Notes: generated from the letters alone by a model not told the origin. 19,577 bases of DNA from CAZXCK01 sp964639225 (GCA_964639225.1 CAZXCK010000077.1:1-19577); one strand, 5' to 3'; positions 7,055-14,272 are shown, counted from the first letter of the stretch. Numbers and translations are program-made.

Positions 7055-8132
7055 TACGCTCCGCAAAGACCACGATACGCTGGTTGTTGACGCGGTACGG
7101 GTAGCACGAGATGAGCGTCGCGGTGGGGCGGCCCTGGTCTTCCATGACGTGCACATCGGTCGGCTCGACCAGTTCCCAGTGCGTGATGACGTAGGTAAAC
7201 GTGCGCGACTGCGTCTGAATCTGGAAGCGGTCGCCGGGTTCGAGCTGGTCCAGATGGCGGAACAGCTCGCCGTAAACGTCGTTGTGCGCCGCCAGGACCA
7301 CGTTGCCGGTGCTGTCGCTGGGCGTCGCCCCGTTGAGTTCACGTCCCACGCCCATTTTGAGCGCCTCAAAATCCGTGCCGGGTACGATGGCCTCATCCAG
7401 ATTCAGCCTGGGGATGATGACGCGCAGCGCGTCCTCGTCGGTGATTTCCGGGCGTTCGATGACCGGCTGGCGAATCTGGCTGCGGACCAGCGGCAGCAGA
7501 TGCCCCGGAATTTCGTCGTAGTTGAAGTCAACGCTGTTGGTAATCGGGTCGATGGTGTGGCCGCCCGGCAGTACCACCTGGTCCAGGCGCAGCGTCGGCG
7601 TAGGGGCGATGGTCGGCAGGGACGCCTGCCGCGTCGCATTGGACATAGCCTGCGCCTGCCGCGTTTCGTCCTCAAGCGTGTTGATCGAGCCGATGAGCTG
7701 CACGCCCAGAAAGATCAGCCCGGCTACAGCGGCCATCTCCACCAGCAGCAGCGCCCCGTTGACGAAACGCCGCCAGCCGTCATCGCCGCGCCGTCCGGCG
7801 GTCCCTGGCCCGGTACCCGCCGCGTGATCGTCCTCGAAGTGCGGCAGCGTGCGCACCTGAGGCCGCGCGCCGTTGGCCGGGTAGGGCGGTGCGACCGGCT
7901 CCGGTTCCGGGAACAGGTCGGCTTTCAGCGCCTGCTCGATGGGGTCCAGCGGCGGCGCTTCTGGCGCTGGCAGCTCAGCACGTCTGGTTGGCGCTGGCTC
8001 CGGCTGGGCGATAACCCGCCCGTCAGCCTTCATCCGTTTGAGCTGGGCCTGGCGTGCCTCGCGCCGGCGAATGGCCAGCACCTGCTCCAGCTCTTCGATG
8101 GTCAACTCATCGACCGGTCGTTTGTCTCGCAT
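7044..8132 (-). CDS. Sortase (class not fixed; class C/D/E-like active site)
   Basis: A membrane-anchored cysteine transpeptidase that cleaves a sorting motif in surface proteins and joins them to the wall or to each other. With the ATG at 8132 it has 362 aa. It has a charged cytoplasmic tail of about 120 residues rich in Pro and Glu, a transmembrane helix (about 126-148), a Thr/Pro linker (about 170-182) and the sortase barrel (about 235-360). The catalytic triad is visible: His283 in VVLAAHND, Cys343 in TLISCYPYR and Arg352 in NNQRIVVF. The cytoplasmic tail is much longer than in most sortases. The frame is open back to 8300, but those 56 codons cover repeat sequence and lack a Shine-Dalgarno site. 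No LPxTG-type substrate is encoded in this window. Confidence 0.9.
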   Translation of the reverse strand: MRDKRPVDELTIEELEQVLAIRRREARQAQLKRMKADGRVIAQPEPAPTRRAELPAPEAPPLDPIEQALKADLFPEPEPVAPPYPANGARPQVRTLPHFEDDHAAGTGPGTAGRRGDDGWRRFVNGALLLVEMAAVAGLIFLGVQLIGSINTLEDETRQAQAMSNATRQASLPTIAPTPTLRLDQVVLPGGHTIDPITNSVDFNYDEIPGHLLPLVRSQIRQPVIERPEITDEDALRVIIPRLNLDEAIVPGTDFEALKMGVGRELNGATPSDSTGNVVLAAHNDVYGELFRHLDQLEPGDRFQIQTQSRTFTYVITHWELVEPTDVHVMEDQGRPTATLISCYPYRVNNQRIVVFAERIDV

Positions 8133-8230
8133 AACCTGTGTGATACTTCCTGCTATCGACGACGCACAACTGTGCCGGGAGCCGCCGTCGGGTGTTTTCA
8201 TTAAGTTAACCGGAATCGGCGCTGTCTGCA

Positions 8231-8249
8231 AATGCCAAAAGCTTAAGAA
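8231..8249. repeat. 19-bp direct repeat, left copy
   Basis: AATGCCAAAAGCTTAAGAA is repeated exactly at 8461-8479. Identity stops at both edges, so the unit is precisely 19 bp. The two copies bound a 249-bp segment that contains the palindromic repeat. Confidence 0.8.
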
Positions 8250-8410
8250 CAGGCCGATTGCATCAGAGTTGAAACACGCTCGCCACCACCAGTGATCCAA
8301 AACCGTAGCTGCTTGTCGTCGGTTACAGGTAACCGTCCCACTAAAGGGGCTGTATCCCTCGTGACAGGTCCATAAGCAGTTTTTCGTGTCTCTTTAGCAG
8401 ACACGCTTGA

Positions 8411-8449
8411 TGTAGCCCGGTGTTTTAACGCCGGGCGGGACCGGTCCGC
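8411..8449 (+). repeat. 39-bp palindromic dispersed repeat, copy 2
   Basis: Identical to positions 2-40 and in the same orientation, with different bases on both flanks. It carries the same GCCCGG/CCGGGC hairpin and GGACCGGTCC palindrome. It sits 11 bp before the right-hand 19-bp direct repeat. Confidence 0.85.
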
Positions 8450-8460
8450 CCCCAAATCCG

Positions 8461-8479
8461 AATGCCAAAAGCTTAAGAA
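8461..8479. repeat. 19-bp direct repeat, right copy
   Basis: Exact second copy of AATGCCAAAAGCTTAAGAA (first at 8231-8249), in the same orientation. Confidence 0.8.
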
Positions 8480-8518
8480 TTGGTGCGTTGCCGCGTACAT
8501 CAGGCACGGTCACCGCCG

Positions 8519-8547
8519 TTGTTCGATGTTATGATAGGGATTATATC
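8519..8547 (+). promoter_or_regulatory. Promoter of the Clp N-domain gene
   Basis: TTGTTC (8519-8524), a 17-nt spacer and TATATC (8542-8547) lie 34 bp before the ATG. The spacing is ideal and each hexamer matches consensus at four positions or close to it. Confidence 0.55.
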
Positions 8548-8581
8548 AAACGCATGATCGACCCTTCGAGTAAATCACACC

Positions 8582-9463
8582 ATGCCCGGTTATGACCGTT
8601 ACAGCTATCATGCCCGGCGCGCCCTCACCCAGGCGGAGATGATGGCGCGCCGCCTGCGCCACCCGCGAGTCAACACCGGCCATCTGCTGGCCGGGGTGAT
8701 GCTGGCGCGTGGCAGCATCGGCTGCGCGGCCCTCACCGAGCTGGGACTCACAGCGGAGCAGGCCGCCGCCCAACTGGCGGCCCTCGTGGAGCCGCTGCCA
8801 TCACCACCAGATGCCACCCCCCACGACGCCGCCCTCGATATCGCCCTGGAACTGGCCGCCGATGAATCCGCCTGGCTGGGGCATCACTACATCGGTACCG
8901 AGCATCTGCTGCTGGGTATCACCCGCACCAACATCGGCAACGCCGCCGATCTGCTCATCCGGCTCAACATCCCGCCCGACCAGGTACGCAAGCGCGTGCG
9001 CTCAATGGTCACTGATGGCCTGGAAGAGTTCGGCATGCAACTGGCCCGGCGCGACGCCCGCCTCAGCGAACTGGCCCGCCGCGTGATCGCGGCTGCCGAA
9101 CAGTTCGCCGACCACCAGCACGACGTGCTGCCCGGTATGGGCCATCTGCTGCTGGCGCTCTACCGCGAACAGCGCAGCCCCACCAGCTATCTGCTGCGCG
9201 CCAGCCACCTGATTGAGTCGCGGTTGCTGCGCCTGCTGGACGATGAGGCCGTTATCGCGCTGGCCGGCTTCGATGAGGTGCTGGCGCAGGCCGTCGATTA
9301 TTCCGACCGGCTCGGCAGTCACTTCGTCGGTACCGAGCATCTGCTGCTGGCGCTGGTGCTGGACCCCGCCGGTACCGATCTGCTGGAGCAGGTGGGCGCG
9401 GCAGTCGATGATCTGCGTGCGCGTGTCGCCAGCCGGTTGGCGGGCACCGATGCCGATATGTAG
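8582..9463 (+). CDS. Clp N-domain protein without an ATPase (ClpN-repeat protein)
   Basis: A 293-aa protein made only of Clp_N-type repeats, the substrate/adaptor-binding module found at the N-terminus of ClpA and ClpC. Four half-repeats are visible at about residues 8-70, 81-142, 158-218 and 229-286. The second and fourth carry IGTEHLLLGI and VGTEHLLLAL, the first NTGHLLAGV and the third GMGHLLLAL. That equals two full Clp_N domains. There is no Walker motif and no AAA+ region, so it cannot unfold proteins alone. It could act as a free adaptor or competitor for a Clp unfoldase (inference). The DNA of the second and fourth repeats shares an identical 24-bp stretch (8892-8915 and 9327-9350), suggesting internal duplication. 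No Shine-Dalgarno motif precedes the ATG; the predicted 5' UTR is short. Confidence 0.85.
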   Translation: MPGYDRYSYHARRALTQAEMMARRLRHPRVNTGHLLAGVMLARGSIGCAALTELGLTAEQAAAQLAALVEPLPSPPDATPHDAALDIALELAADESAWLGHHYIGTEHLLLGITRTNIGNAADLLIRLNIPPDQVRKRVRSMVTDGLEEFGMQLARRDARLSELARRVIAAAEQFADHQHDVLPGMGHLLLALYREQRSPTSYLLRASHLIESRLLRLLDDEAVIALAGFDEVLAQAVDYSDRLGSHFVGTEHLLLALVLDPAGTDLLEQVGAAVDDLRARVASRLAGTDADM

Positions 9464-9472
9464 GCTGTTACA

Positions 9473-9502
9473 TTATCCCAAGTTATCCCAAATTTGGGAT
9501 AA
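9473..9502. promoter_or_regulatory. Three-half-site operator built on TTATCCCAA
   Basis: TTATCCCAA occurs at 9473-9481 and again at 9483-9491, exactly 10 bp apart in the same direction. The second copy is also the left half of a perfect 20-bp palindrome, TTATCCCAAATTTGGGATAA (9483-9502). Three half-sites are thus spaced one helical turn apart. The site lies 10 bp past the Clp N-domain gene and about 100 bp before the LCP promoter. There is no T-tract, so an operator is more likely than a terminator. Confidence 0.6.
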
Positions 9503-9596
9503 ACCTGATAGCGCTTGCCCGCCTGGGGGCCATGTTTGGACCAGCTAACGATTGGCCTACGCCAGCCGTTTGGGCGGCTACAAGCCACGACCGCTA

Positions 9597-9605
9597 TGCT
9601 ATAAT
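9597..9605 (+). promoter_or_regulatory. Extended -10 promoter of the LCP gene
   Basis: TGCTATAAT is a perfect extended -10 (TG at 9597-9598, TATAAT at 9600-9605). The -35 region is weak (GCTACA at a 17-nt spacing), as is usual for extended -10 promoters. The 5' UTR would be about 75 nt. Confidence 0.65.
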
Positions 9606-9688
9606 GCCGCCGCAGTAAGACGAATTCTGAAGCTCGTGACGAGCCGCTCGCGCCCCTGTCGTGAGCTGTTGACAAGGACGGTTGTCCG

Positions 9689-11296
9689 ATGCGTATACCC
9701 GGATGGATGTTCTTCATTGTGGCGCTGCTGGCCCTGGTGGGCGGCACCGCCCTGTGTTCTGTGCTGACCTATGGCGCTACCCGCGATCTGGTGGTCGATG
9801 CCCGCAATCAGGGCGTGGATGTGCCCACGCTGCCCGATCTGGTGCGCTTTGTCCTCGACGGTGACGATGCTGGCAGCGGCAGCCCCCCTGGACTGGACGC
9901 CATGATCGCCAGCCAGCCGACGGCGACCCCTGTGCCGACCGCCGCGCCACCCGTTGCCGATAACACCCCAGCCGCTGTCGAGGATGATCCCGCCGGACCT
10001 GACGGCGACACCAGCGACACCGAAGCGACCCCGCCGCAGGACGAGCCGCCAGCGGTGGCGGCGGTCGATGACCCCGACGACCTGGATATGCTCGACATCC
10101 CGGAGATCAACGACCCGCGTCGCATCACCATTCTGCTGATGGGTATCGACCAGCGTACCGCCACCGGCGATCCCGGCCCCTTCCGCACCGATACCATGAT
10201 TCTGGCGCAGGTGGACCCCGTGGGCGAGCGCGTCGGCGTGCTGTCCATCCCGCGTGACCTGTGGGTGACGATCCCCGGCTTCCGCCAGGAGCGCATCAAC
10301 ACGGCCAACTTCCTCGGCGACTCGCGCGCGCTGCCGGGCGGCGGTCCCGGCCTGGCCATGGAGACCATCCGCGCTAACCTGGGTGTCCCGGTGGATAAAT
10401 ACGTGCGCGTCAACTTCGAGGTGTTCTACGAAGTCGTGGATACCATCGCCCCCAATGGCGTCGAAATCTGCATCGAGGAGCCGATCCTCGACGAAAAATA
10501 CCCCGATGAGGCTTACGGTTTCATCGTTGTCCAGTTCGACCCCGGCTGCCAGACGCTCGACAGCGAGCGCCTGCTGCAATATGCGCGTACCCGCGCCACC
10601 GAAGGCGGCGACTTTGACCGTAACCGCCGCCAGCAGGAAGTGCTGCGCGCGGTGCAGGCCCATATTTTCAGTATGGACGGCCTGCGCAGCCTGATTATGC
10701 AGATTCCAACGCTGTACACGCAGCTCGCCGGCAGCTACCAGACGAACCTCTCCGTCGAGGAAATTCTGCAGCTCGCTAACTTCGTCAGCAGCATCCCGCA
10801 GGATCGCTTCACCTTTTCGCAGATCACCACGCTGGATGTGGACTTCGGCCAGACCGAAGAAGGCCAGCAGATTCTGCTGCCGCGCCAGCGCCGGCTGCGC
10901 TTCGTCGTGCAGCAGACGTTCAACCCGCAGGACGATCTCACGCTGGCCGATCTGCGCGAGCGCGCCGAAGCCGAGAACAGCCGTATCGTCGTGTATAACA
11001 ACACGTCGATCAGCGGGCTGGCAGGCAACACCCGCGAATGGCTGACGCAGCGCGGCGTGACGGTGGAGAGCGTCGGCAACATCGACCCGCCAGCCGATGC
11101 CAGCGAGATTGTCATCCGCGACTACACCGGCAAACCCTGGACCGCGCGTTACCTGGCCGAGTTGATGGGGCTGCCGGAGAGCGCCATTCGTGCCGCATCC
11201 GACGGCCTGACCAGCGCCGATGTCATGATTGTGGTTGGCTCGGACGTGCAGCGGCTGCTCCAGGAAGCGCCGCCCGCTGGCGAATCCGGGAATTAA
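9689..11296 (+). CDS. LCP (LytR-CpsA-Psr) family protein with LytR C-terminal domain
   Basis: LCP proteins transfer lipid-linked glycopolymers to peptidoglycan on the outer face of the membrane. The 535-aa product has an N-terminal membrane helix (about residues 7-29), then a Pro/Thr/Asp-rich linker (about 60-140). The LCP catalytic domain is at about 146-325. Motifs include ITILLMGIDQR, the Arg-Asp pair in FRTDTMIL, SIPRDLWVTIPG, RINTAN and GDFDRNRRQQEVLRA. Cys261 and Cys287 could form a disulfide. A LytR_C domain follows at about 430-525 (RIVVYNNTSISGLAGNTREWL). GGACGG lies 7 nt before the ATG. It likely belongs to the same envelope programme as the sortase and L,D-transpeptidase. The attached polymer cannot be told from sequence. 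Confidence 0.94.
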   Translation: MRIPGWMFFIVALLALVGGTALCSVLTYGATRDLVVDARNQGVDVPTLPDLVRFVLDGDDAGSGSPPGLDAMIASQPTATPVPTAAPPVADNTPAAVEDDPAGPDGDTSDTEATPPQDEPPAVAAVDDPDDLDMLDIPEINDPRRITILLMGIDQRTATGDPGPFRTDTMILAQVDPVGERVGVLSIPRDLWVTIPGFRQERINTANFLGDSRALPGGGPGLAMETIRANLGVPVDKYVRVNFEVFYEVVDTIAPNGVEICIEEPILDEKYPDEAYGFIVVQFDPGCQTLDSERLLQYARTRATEGGDFDRNRRQQEVLRAVQAHIFSMDGLRSLIMQIPTLYTQLAGSYQTNLSVEEILQLANFVSSIPQDRFTFSQITTLDVDFGQTEEGQQILLPRQRRLRFVVQQTFNPQDDLTLADLRERAEAENSRIVVYNNTSISGLAGNTREWLTQRGVTVESVGNIDPPADASEIVIRDYTGKPWTARYLAELMGLPESAIRAASDGLTSADVMIVVGSDVQRLLQEAPPAGESGN

Positions 11297-11416
11297 TGCC
11301 GTTCTAAAGTTGCGCAAAGGCTGGGTTTATAGCCGTCAACTAGGGTAGAACTATATTACGCGGTACTTTGCGCCGCTTCCCGGCTGCGAATCCGCGCTAA
11401 CGAAGGAGGTTCTACC

Positions 11417-11824
11417 ATGACGATTATTGCCGGTGTATTTGATACCGAGAAGAAAATCGACGACGTTCTGCGCGCCCTGTATGACCGCGATATCGACAGC
11501 GACCGCGTGACACTCATGCGCGGCACAGGCAGCCAGGGCGACGGCAAAATCCAGCGTTCCGATGTTGACGTGCCCGATGTGCCGATGGGCGCGGCGGCCA
11601 GTCCCAGCCACAGCGGTGCGCCTCATGGGACGCCAGCGGCGGCGGTGATGGCCACCGGGGCGGTGAAGAATCTCGGCATCAAGCCAGAAGAGATGGACTA
11701 CTATAAGACCCTGGCAGACCGGGGCGCAGTGATTGTCTTCGTCGACTCCGAAGATGCCGACGAACTGGAGTTCGCCCGCCAGACCATGAACGACAACGCG
11801 CCGCAGCGCCTCGACGTGCTGTAG
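11417..11824 (+). CDS. YflT-like general stress protein (17M-type domain)
   Basis: A 135-aa soluble protein that resembles the YflT/GsiB-linked 'general stress protein 17M-like' domain. The pattern is an N-terminal strand-helix with IIAGVFDTEKKIDDVLRALYDRDI, a strand VTLMRG, a flexible Gly/Ser/Ala-rich loop (about residues 37-75) and a C-terminal half with LGIKPEEMDYYKTLADRGAVIVFV. These proteins are usually stress-induced with no known reaction. A strong AGGAGG lies 7 nt before the ATG, so translation should be efficient. It has its own terminator immediately downstream. The assignment rests on the recognisable motif order and I hold it with moderate confidence. Confidence 0.75.
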   Translation: MTIIAGVFDTEKKIDDVLRALYDRDIDSDRVTLMRGTGSQGDGKIQRSDVDVPDVPMGAAASPSHSGAPHGTPAAAVMATGAVKNLGIKPEEMDYYKTLADRGAVIVFVDSEDADELEFARQTMNDNAPQRLDVL

Positions 11825-11852
11825 CGCGCCATCTCACTGTCACGCAGTCCAC

Positions 11853-11878
11853 GCGCCCGGAAACGGGCGCTTTTTTTT
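11853..11878 (+). terminator. Terminator of the YflT-like gene
   Basis: A 7-bp stem, GCGCCCG with CGGGCGC, closes a GAAA tetraloop and is followed by eight T residues. It starts 28 bp past the stop codon. A classical factor-independent terminator. Confidence 0.95.
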
Positions 11879-11968
11879 CCGGCGCGAACTTGCTACGATA
11901 GGCGGCGGCCAGCGGCGATCCTTCCCGCTGGCCATCACTTGTCGTCAATCATTGGACTGTTCATCGAC

Positions 11969-13567
11969 GTGAGCCGACTGAAAACAATCCGCCCGTTCTT
12001 CGCAGCCGTTCTCATCGCGCTGGCGCTGGCCGCCTGTGGTGGCGGCGAGCCGCAGGTTTTCCAGGCCACCCTGCCCCCCGACGAGCAGGACGCGCCTATC
12101 TACACGCCGACCCCCACGCCGACATCGACGGCAACCGTAACGCCGACCGTCACGCCATCGCTGACGCCGACGGCGACCTTCACCGCCACACACACGCCCA
12201 CACCCTCGCCGACTCTGCCGCTGCTCACGCTCACGCCGCCGCAGCGTGGCGATACACCACCTTTCGAGCATCCGCCAGCGGCTTTTACGGCAGCCGAAGG
12301 CTGGAGCTGCGGCGATTTTCCCTGCGAGGACGACATCGACGGCTTTTTGCGGCGTATCCGTGTGCCGGACGGTTACGCCCTGGAACATATGGGCCGCTTC
12401 CCCGGCCAGCCGCTGCAGATCGCCTTTGGGCCGGATGGCCGCCTGTACGCCACCGCGCTGACCAGCATCCAGCGCGAAGGGGCGCTCTTCGTGATGGACG
12501 AAACAGGCCGCGTCGAGCGTTACAGCGATACGGTCTTTAACTCGCCACTGGGGCTGGCCTTCCAGCCAGGGACGGATACGCTCTACGTCAGTGCCCGTCT
12601 GGAACCCTTGCAGGGCGGCGGCATCTGGCGCGTGCTGCCCGATGGCTCCGCCGAGCTGGTCATCGACGACCTGCCGTGCTGCTTCTCGGTCATCGACAAC
12701 CAGCCCAACGGCATGACCTTCGGCCCCGATGGCTATCTGTATATCGGCGTCGGCTCACTGACCGACCACGCCGAACCGCCGTTCCCGGAGCGCCAGCGCT
12801 TCGCCGACCTGCACCCCTGGGAAGCGTCCATCCTGCGCGTGCAGCCGCACACCGGCCAGGTCGAGGTTTACGCCGAAGGCATCCGCAACCCTTACGGCCT
12901 CACCTTTGACGCCAGCGGTCAGCTTTACGTCACCGACAACGGCCTGCTGGAAGGCCCCGGCGACCGTCTGCTGCGCGTGGAGCAGGGGCAGCACTACGGC
13001 TGGCCTTACTGGCGTTCGCGGGGCTGCGCCGCCTGCCCGCTGACCGATCTGCGCATCGACATCCAGCCGGATTTCGTGCGTTTCCCGCCGTATACGCTGC
13101 CGCGCGGTCTGGTCGCCTACACCGGCCAGCAGTTCCCGCAGAACGTCTTTAACTCCGTGTTTGTCGCCCTGTGGCACAACACGCCAGACGCGCAGCGCGT
13201 CGTCCGCATCGACCCGCGCACCGTGCCCATCGACCCTGAAGCGCTGGCCGAGTACACGCCGGAACCGTTCGTCACCGGGCTGATCCGCCCGGTCGATGTG
13301 GCGCTTGCCCCAGACGGCGCGCTGGTCATCGCCGACTTCATCTACGGGCATGTGTGGCGCGTGAGCTTCGCCGGGCCGGAGTTCGTCCAGCCCACCGTCC
13401 CGCCGACCATCTCCCCGGCGACGCCCACACCAGACGGCCCGACGCCGTTCGCGCCGCGCACCAATCCGCTGACTGAGCCGGATGTCGAGTCCGATATCGA
13501 AATGGAGACCATTCCGGAGAATCCACCGGAGTCGCCGCTGTTCGTCACGGCTACGCCGCGCCCATAG
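11969..13567 (+). CDS. Lipoprotein beta-propeller of the glucose/sorbosone dehydrogenase (PQQ-type) family
   Basis: A membrane-anchored, outward-facing beta-propeller, 532 aa from the GTG at 11969. The N-terminus is a lipoprotein signal peptide with lipobox LAAC and Cys23. A long stalk of Thr-Pro repeats (about residues 45-95) follows, then the propeller (about 105-475). Family-like motifs are LQIAFGPDGRLYAT, NGMTFGPDGYLYIGVGS, EGIRNPYGLTF, GQHYGWPYWR and RPVDVALAPDGALVIADF. The family binds pyrroloquinoline quinone and oxidises sugars, but many bacterial members have unproved function, so substrate and cofactor are inferred. The C-terminal tail (about 480-532) is again Pro/Thr-rich. The frame is open back to a TTG at 11939, but the GTG gives a textbook signal peptide. 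No strong Shine-Dalgarno site is present. Confidence 0.87.
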   Translation: MSRLKTIRPFFAAVLIALALAACGGGEPQVFQATLPPDEQDAPIYTPTPTPTSTATVTPTVTPSLTPTATFTATHTPTPSPTLPLLTLTPPQRGDTPPFEHPPAAFTAAEGWSCGDFPCEDDIDGFLRRIRVPDGYALEHMGRFPGQPLQIAFGPDGRLYATALTSIQREGALFVMDETGRVERYSDTVFNSPLGLAFQPGTDTLYVSARLEPLQGGGIWRVLPDGSAELVIDDLPCCFSVIDNQPNGMTFGPDGYLYIGVGSLTDHAEPPFPERQRFADLHPWEASILRVQPHTGQVEVYAEGIRNPYGLTFDASGQLYVTDNGLLEGPGDRLLRVEQGQHYGWPYWRSRGCAACPLTDLRIDIQPDFVRFPPYTLPRGLVAYTGQQFPQNVFNSVFVALWHNTPDAQRVVRIDPRTVPIDPEALAEYTPEPFVTGLIRPVDVALAPDGALVIADFIYGHVWRVSFAGPEFVQPTVPPTISPATPTPDGPTPFAPRTNPLTEPDVESDIEMETIPENPPESPLFVTATPRP

Positions 13568-13589
13568 CGGATGTTTTTAGCGATGTGCT

Positions 13590-13629
13590 AACCGGCATCA
13601 CATGAAATGCCCAGCCGGTTGGTTATAAT
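13590..13629 (+). promoter_or_regulatory. msrA promoter with overlapping inverted repeat
   Basis: TATAAT (13624-13629) is a consensus -10, about 59 bp before the msrA start. The -35 at 17 nt spacing (CATGAA, 13601-13606) is poor. AACCGGC (13590-13596) and GCCGGTT (13614-13620) form a 7-bp inverted repeat that encloses the -35 region, as an operator or activator site might. Confidence 0.5.
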
Positions 13630-13688
13630 TAGAGTCTGATCGACTTATCGTCATGATGTGCGAGTAAGTGTAAAAGGAAAGCAACACC

Positions 13689-14225
13689 ATGAATCACGAA
13701 ATAGCGACGCTGGGCGGCGGCTGCTTCTGGTGTCTGGAAGCGGTCTACGAGCAGCTTAAAGGTGTACAGAAAGTTGTATCCGGTTACGCTGGTGGTCACG
13801 TGCCCAACCCGACCTATGAGCAGGTGTGTACCGCCACCACCGGCCATGCCGAAGTCGTGCAGATCACCTACGACCCGGCGGTGATTACCTACCAGGATTT
13901 GCTGGATGTGTTCTTCACCATCCACAACCCGACCACGCCCAACCGCCAGGGTGCCGATGTTGGCCCGCAGTATCGCTCGGTGATCTTCTACCATTCGCCA
14001 GAGCAGAAGGCCATCGCCGAGCAGGCCATCGCCAATGTCGATGCCACCGGCGTGTGGAACGCGCCCATTGTCACCGAGGTAGCGCCGCTGGAGAAATTCT
14101 ACCCCGCCGAGGACTATCACCAGGGGTACTTCCGGGCCAATCCCAATCAGGGGTACTGCCGCGTGGTGATCGCGCCTAAAGTGAGCAAGTTCCGCAAGGA
14201 ACACCTGGAACGCCTCAAATCCTGA
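13689..14225 (+). CDS. msrA: Peptide methionine (S)-S-oxide reductase MsrA
   Basis: Reduces the S-epimer of methionine sulfoxide in proteins, repairing oxidative damage. The 178-aa protein starts with GGGCFWCLEA: Cys12 is the nucleophile and Cys15 is the second cysteine of the GCFWC variant. GYAGG, the GHAEVVQITYDP segment, HNPTTPNRQGADVGPQYRSVIFYHS and the QGYC site (Cys157) follow the normal MsrA order. Either Cys15 or Cys157 may resolve the catalytic disulfide; electrons would come from thioredoxin. AAGGAA lies about 9 nt before the ATG. No msrB is fused or adjacent, so the R-epimer reductase must lie elsewhere. A strong terminator closes the gene, so it is monocistronic. Confidence 0.97.
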   Translation: MNHEIATLGGGCFWCLEAVYEQLKGVQKVVSGYAGGHVPNPTYEQVCTATTGHAEVVQITYDPAVITYQDLLDVFFTIHNPTTPNRQGADVGPQYRSVIFYHSPEQKAIAEQAIANVDATGVWNAPIVTEVAPLEKFYPAEDYHQGYFRANPNQGYCRVVIAPKVSKFRKEHLERLKS

Positions 14226-14237
14226 ACCATCTCCACG

Positions 14238-14264
14238 AGCCGCCGACCACCGGCGGCTTTTTTT
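14238..14264 (+). terminator. Terminator of msrA
   Basis: An 8-bp stem, AGCCGCCG with CGGCGGCT, with a 5-nt loop, runs into seven T residues. It starts 13 bp past the msrA stop codon. Confidence 0.93.
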
Positions 14265-14272
14265 GCCCGGTA

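Larger units (their letters stand above)
8133..8581. other. 449-bp divergent gene-free region with repeats
   Basis: This stretch lies between the divergent sortase and Clp N-domain genes. It holds two 19-bp direct repeats (8231-8249, 8461-8479), a 39-bp palindromic repeat (8411-8449), two further hairpins (8320-8335 CGGTTAC/GTAACCG; 8386-8404 GTGTCT/AGACAC) and the promoter of the rightward gene. Short frames here have no ribosome binding site and change with the repeats, so I call no gene. Confidence 0.7.

Noticed and set aside
8243..8500. 85-codon minus-strand frame in the repeat-rich gap
   Set aside because: It consists largely of the 19-bp and 39-bp repeats and hairpins, has no ribosome binding site, and matches no family.
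9599..11317. 572-codon open frame on the minus strand opposite the LCP gene
   Set aside because: The plus strand encodes complete LCP and LytR_C domains with promoter and ribosome binding site. The antisense product is His/Gln/Asp-rich filler.
7044..13567. LPxTG-type sortase substrates among neighbouring surface proteins
   Set aside because: The LCP protein and the lipoprotein lack a C-terminal sorting motif, hydrophobic segment and basic tail.
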